Source: DAIMZI01 sp036734025
GTDB taxonomy: Bacteria > Pseudomonadota > Alphaproteobacteria > Rhizobiales > Rhodomicrobiaceae
Reading direction: 5' to 3'
NCBI GenBank assembly: GCA_036734025.1
Contig: DAIMZI010000005.1
Coordinates: 1-64,000, forward strand
Length of the DNA: 64,000 nucleotides
Below the pieces are notes generated by a model. The model had not been told where the DNA came from, did no database searches, and saw nothing but the letters and a program-made list of their open reading frames with translations. The number at the start of each line of letters is the position of its first letter. Position 1 is the first letter of the stretch. The position numbers and the translations under genes are program-made. Positions 62,612 to 64,000 of the stretch are shown piece after piece.

Positions 62612-63040
62612 TCAGCAGGCTTTCGCGCGCGGGGAGCAAACTCGCCGATCAGCGCGGCGCAGTTCGATGATCTGCGCGCTGCGGCCCTGTGAAGCGCGAG
62701 CAGCGCCAGGTGCGCGAGAGGCGCCAGGTGGTGGAATGACGGCGCCGCCCGGCGAGGGGGCAATGCGATCCTCGCGGCCGTGGCGCACGATATATTCCGC
62801 CTCATGGCGCCTGATGCCGATATCACAGAGCATGCGATCGCTGAGTGCGCTCAACTCGCGCCTGGCCCGGCGCTCGTCCATGGTGCGGCGCCAATTTGCC
62901 AGCACCGCAGTGGCCAGCGTGGCGAGCCCGCGTGCCAAGACCCCGTTTGTCAGGCGCGGTTTCCGCCGCAGCGATTGTTCGCCGCGCGGCAATGCCTGCG
63001 AGACCGTCTGCGCCCTTGAATCATCCCGCCTGCTCATCAT
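62612..63040 (-). CDS. DUF1127 domain-containing protein
   Basis: A 142-residue basic protein. The DUF1127 core is WRRTMDERRARRELSALSDRMLCDIGIRRHEAEYIVRHG, an Arg-rich segment whose small relatives bind RNA or influence phosphate and carbon metabolism in alphaproteobacteria. It has long basic N- and C-terminal extensions around the ~40-residue core, which is more than the compact members. A GGAGAG site precedes the ATGATG start. It is divergent from the LysR regulator, with a 115-bp gap. Confidence 0.85.
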   Translation of the reverse strand: MMSRRDDSRAQTVSQALPRGEQSLRRKPRLTNGVLARGLATLATAVLANWRRTMDERRARRELSALSDRMLCDIGIRRHEAEYIVRHGREDRIAPSPGGAVIPPPGASRAPGAARASQGRSAQIIELRRADRRVCSPRAKAC

Positions 63041-63131
63041 CCGCTCTCCACGATTTCCCGCCAAGCTCGTAACCGGTCAGAGAGTGTGGCATTGCAATTC
63101 ATCAGTCCAACGAATATTATTTACTAGTCGT

Positions 63132-63146
63132 ATCATTAAAAATGAT
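63132..63146. promoter_or_regulatory. Small dyad between DUF1127 and lysR-type genes
   Basis: ATCATT-AAA-AATGAT, a perfect 6-bp inverted repeat with a 3-bp spacer, just before the LysR start. A LysR-type regulator typically binds a dyad in such a divergent gap, so this is a candidate autoregulatory site. Confidence 0.4.
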
Positions 63147-63155
63147 GGGTTGTTC

Positions 63156-64000
63156 ATGCCCCGCATCATCGAGCCCGAACTGCTGGAAACGTTCCTGGCG
63201 ATCGCCGAGACCGGACGATTTACCCAGGCAGCGAAACGTGTCCACCGCACCCAATCGGCCGTCAGCATGCAGATGAAGCGTCTGGAGGCGGTGATCGGGC
63301 GGCCGCTGTTTGAACGCGACGGCCGGCTGCTCCGCCTGAGCGATGATGGCGAAGTGCTGCTCGGCCATGCGAGACGCGTGTTGCGCGCCCACCAGCAGGC
63401 GCTTGCCGCATTCAGCCCATCGGAGTTGAGCGGCAGCATCAGGATCGGTTCGCCAGATGAATATGCGATCAGCTTTCTGCCGCGAATCCTGACCGATTTC
63501 ACCAAGGATCATCCGCTCGTGCATGTGGAAGTCGTGTGCAAGACCAGCGAGCGGCTGCTCGAAGAGGTCAATGCCGGCGCGCTTGACATCATCTTGTGCA
63601 CGCATGGCTATGCGCCCGATAATGAGGGTGTGGAGTTGTTCAGCGAGCCGCTTGTCTGGGTGTCGTGCGCAGCGCACGACGTTCATGAACAGCGCCCCAT
63701 ACCGCTGGCTCTGTTTCATCCCGGCTGCCGCTTTCGCGATGCCGCGCTGCACGCGCTGGCCAAAAGCGCGCTCGACTACCGCGTCTCCTATACCAGCATG
63801 AGCCTGTCGGGCATCGAGGCTGCCGTGGCCGGGGGGTTGGCGGTCGCCGTATTGCCGCGGGCGAATGTGCGCGATAGCATGCGGGTGCTGGGACCGGAGG
63901 ACGGCTATCCCGCATTGCCGGATTATCAGATCGCCATGCACCGAGCCGCCCATGCCACCTCGCTGGTGCATGACCGGCTGGATGAGCAGATACGCGCGCG
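63156..64000 (+). CDS. LysR-family transcriptional regulator, C-terminus cut by window edge
   Basis: 281 complete codons are visible before the right edge. The N-terminal winged helix-turn-helix is clear (LETFLAIAETGRFTQAAKRVHRTQSAVSMQMKRLEAVIGRPLFERDGR), followed by the linker helix and a substrate-binding domain beginning SGSIRIGSPDEYAISFLPRILTDF. It is close to the LrhA/PecT-type group. The inducer is unknown. Its position divergent from the DUF1127 gene suggests control of that gene. The few missing C-terminal residues lie beyond position 64000. Confidence 0.93.
   Translation, partial: MPRIIEPELLETFLAIAETGRFTQAAKRVHRTQSAVSMQMKRLEAVIGRPLFERDGRLLRLSDDGEVLLGHARRVLRAHQQALAAFSPSELSGSIRIGSPDEYAISFLPRILTDFTKDHPLVHVEVVCKTSERLLEEVNAGALDIILCTHGYAPDNEGVELFSEPLVWVSCAAHDVHEQRPIPLALFHPGCRFRDAALHALAKSALDYRVSYTSMSLSGIEAAVAGGLAVAVLPRANVRDSMRVLGPEDGYPALPDYQIAMHRAAHATSLVHDRLDEQIRA

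Noticed and set aside
1..64000. Mobile elements, prophage or CRISPR arrays
   Set aside because: No transposase, integrase or phage gene, no terminal inverted repeats with target duplications and no regularly spaced repeats were seen. The arsenic island shows no obvious boundary repeats.

Overview
The window is a high-GC, gene-dense chromosomal segment of an alphaproteobacterium. The genus cannot be fixed from the sequence alone. Support for the class comes from conserved alphaproteobacterial neighbourhoods: nnr / glnB-glnA, tlpA divergent from argH-lptM-lysA, purMN divergent from DUF2066-CDP-alcohol phosphatidyltransferase-hdaA-ppk-ppx, an FeS-type photolyase with DUF2256, a DUF1127 protein, and bacterial crtW/crtY carotenoid genes. 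I see no phage, integrase, insertion sequence, rRNA or CRISPR array.

Layout. 1-8.3 kb: a partial TPR membrane protein, a beta-hydroxyacid dehydrogenase, the MeaB GTPase, a SleB-type cell wall hydrolase, glnA and glnB (glnB with a sigma-54-like promoter), and NAD(P)HX repair. 8.7-13.5 kb: a compact arsenic island with arsenite oxidase aioBA facing arsR-arsC-aqpS. 13.5-19.9 kb: a small membrane protein, tRNA-Ala(CGC), yggT-DUF167-folD, a secreted protein with a repeat-built signal peptide, a catalytically degenerate PdeM-like phosphoesterase, tlpA, argH and lptM. 19.9-29.4 kb: lysA, a large unknown membrane protein, a light/oxidative-stress group (SDR, DUF2256, FeS photolyase, glutathione peroxidase, O-methyltransferase), and fadD. 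29.9-40 kb: an L,D-transpeptidase, then a carotenoid locus (crtI, fni, crtE, crtW, crtB, crtY) with a two-gene ABC exporter inside it. 40-54 kb: an RND pump without its adaptor, purN-purM, the DUF2066-to-ppx operon, a CbpA/CbpM-like chaperone pair and a PPP-type phosphatase. 54-64 kb: a large acidic single-pass Sel1 protein, a cytoplasmic beta-propeller, an amidase, an ScsB/DsbD-like thiol reductase, a DUF1127 protein and a truncated LysR regulator.

How genes work together. In the arsenic island AioBA would oxidise arsenite, while ArsC and the AqpS channel would handle arsenate that enters the cell, under the adjacent ArsR. No AioXSR-type regulator and no arsB/acr3 pump is present here. The carotenoid genes are sufficient to go from isopentenyl diphosphate to a ketocarotenoid such as canthaxanthin; no crtZ hydroxylase is visible. 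The ABC pair lies between crtE and crtW on the same strand, so co-expression is likely. ppk and ppx sit directly behind hdaA, placing polyphosphate turnover next to a replication-initiation regulator.

Most interesting items: the PdeM-like protein that has lost most metal ligands, the ABC exporter inside the carotenoid locus, the aioBA/arsR-arsC-aqpS arrangement, the 746-residue membrane protein, and the acidic-repeat Sel1 protein. Start sites were chosen by ribosome-binding sites, overlaps and family N-termini; ambiguous ones are flagged in the entries.
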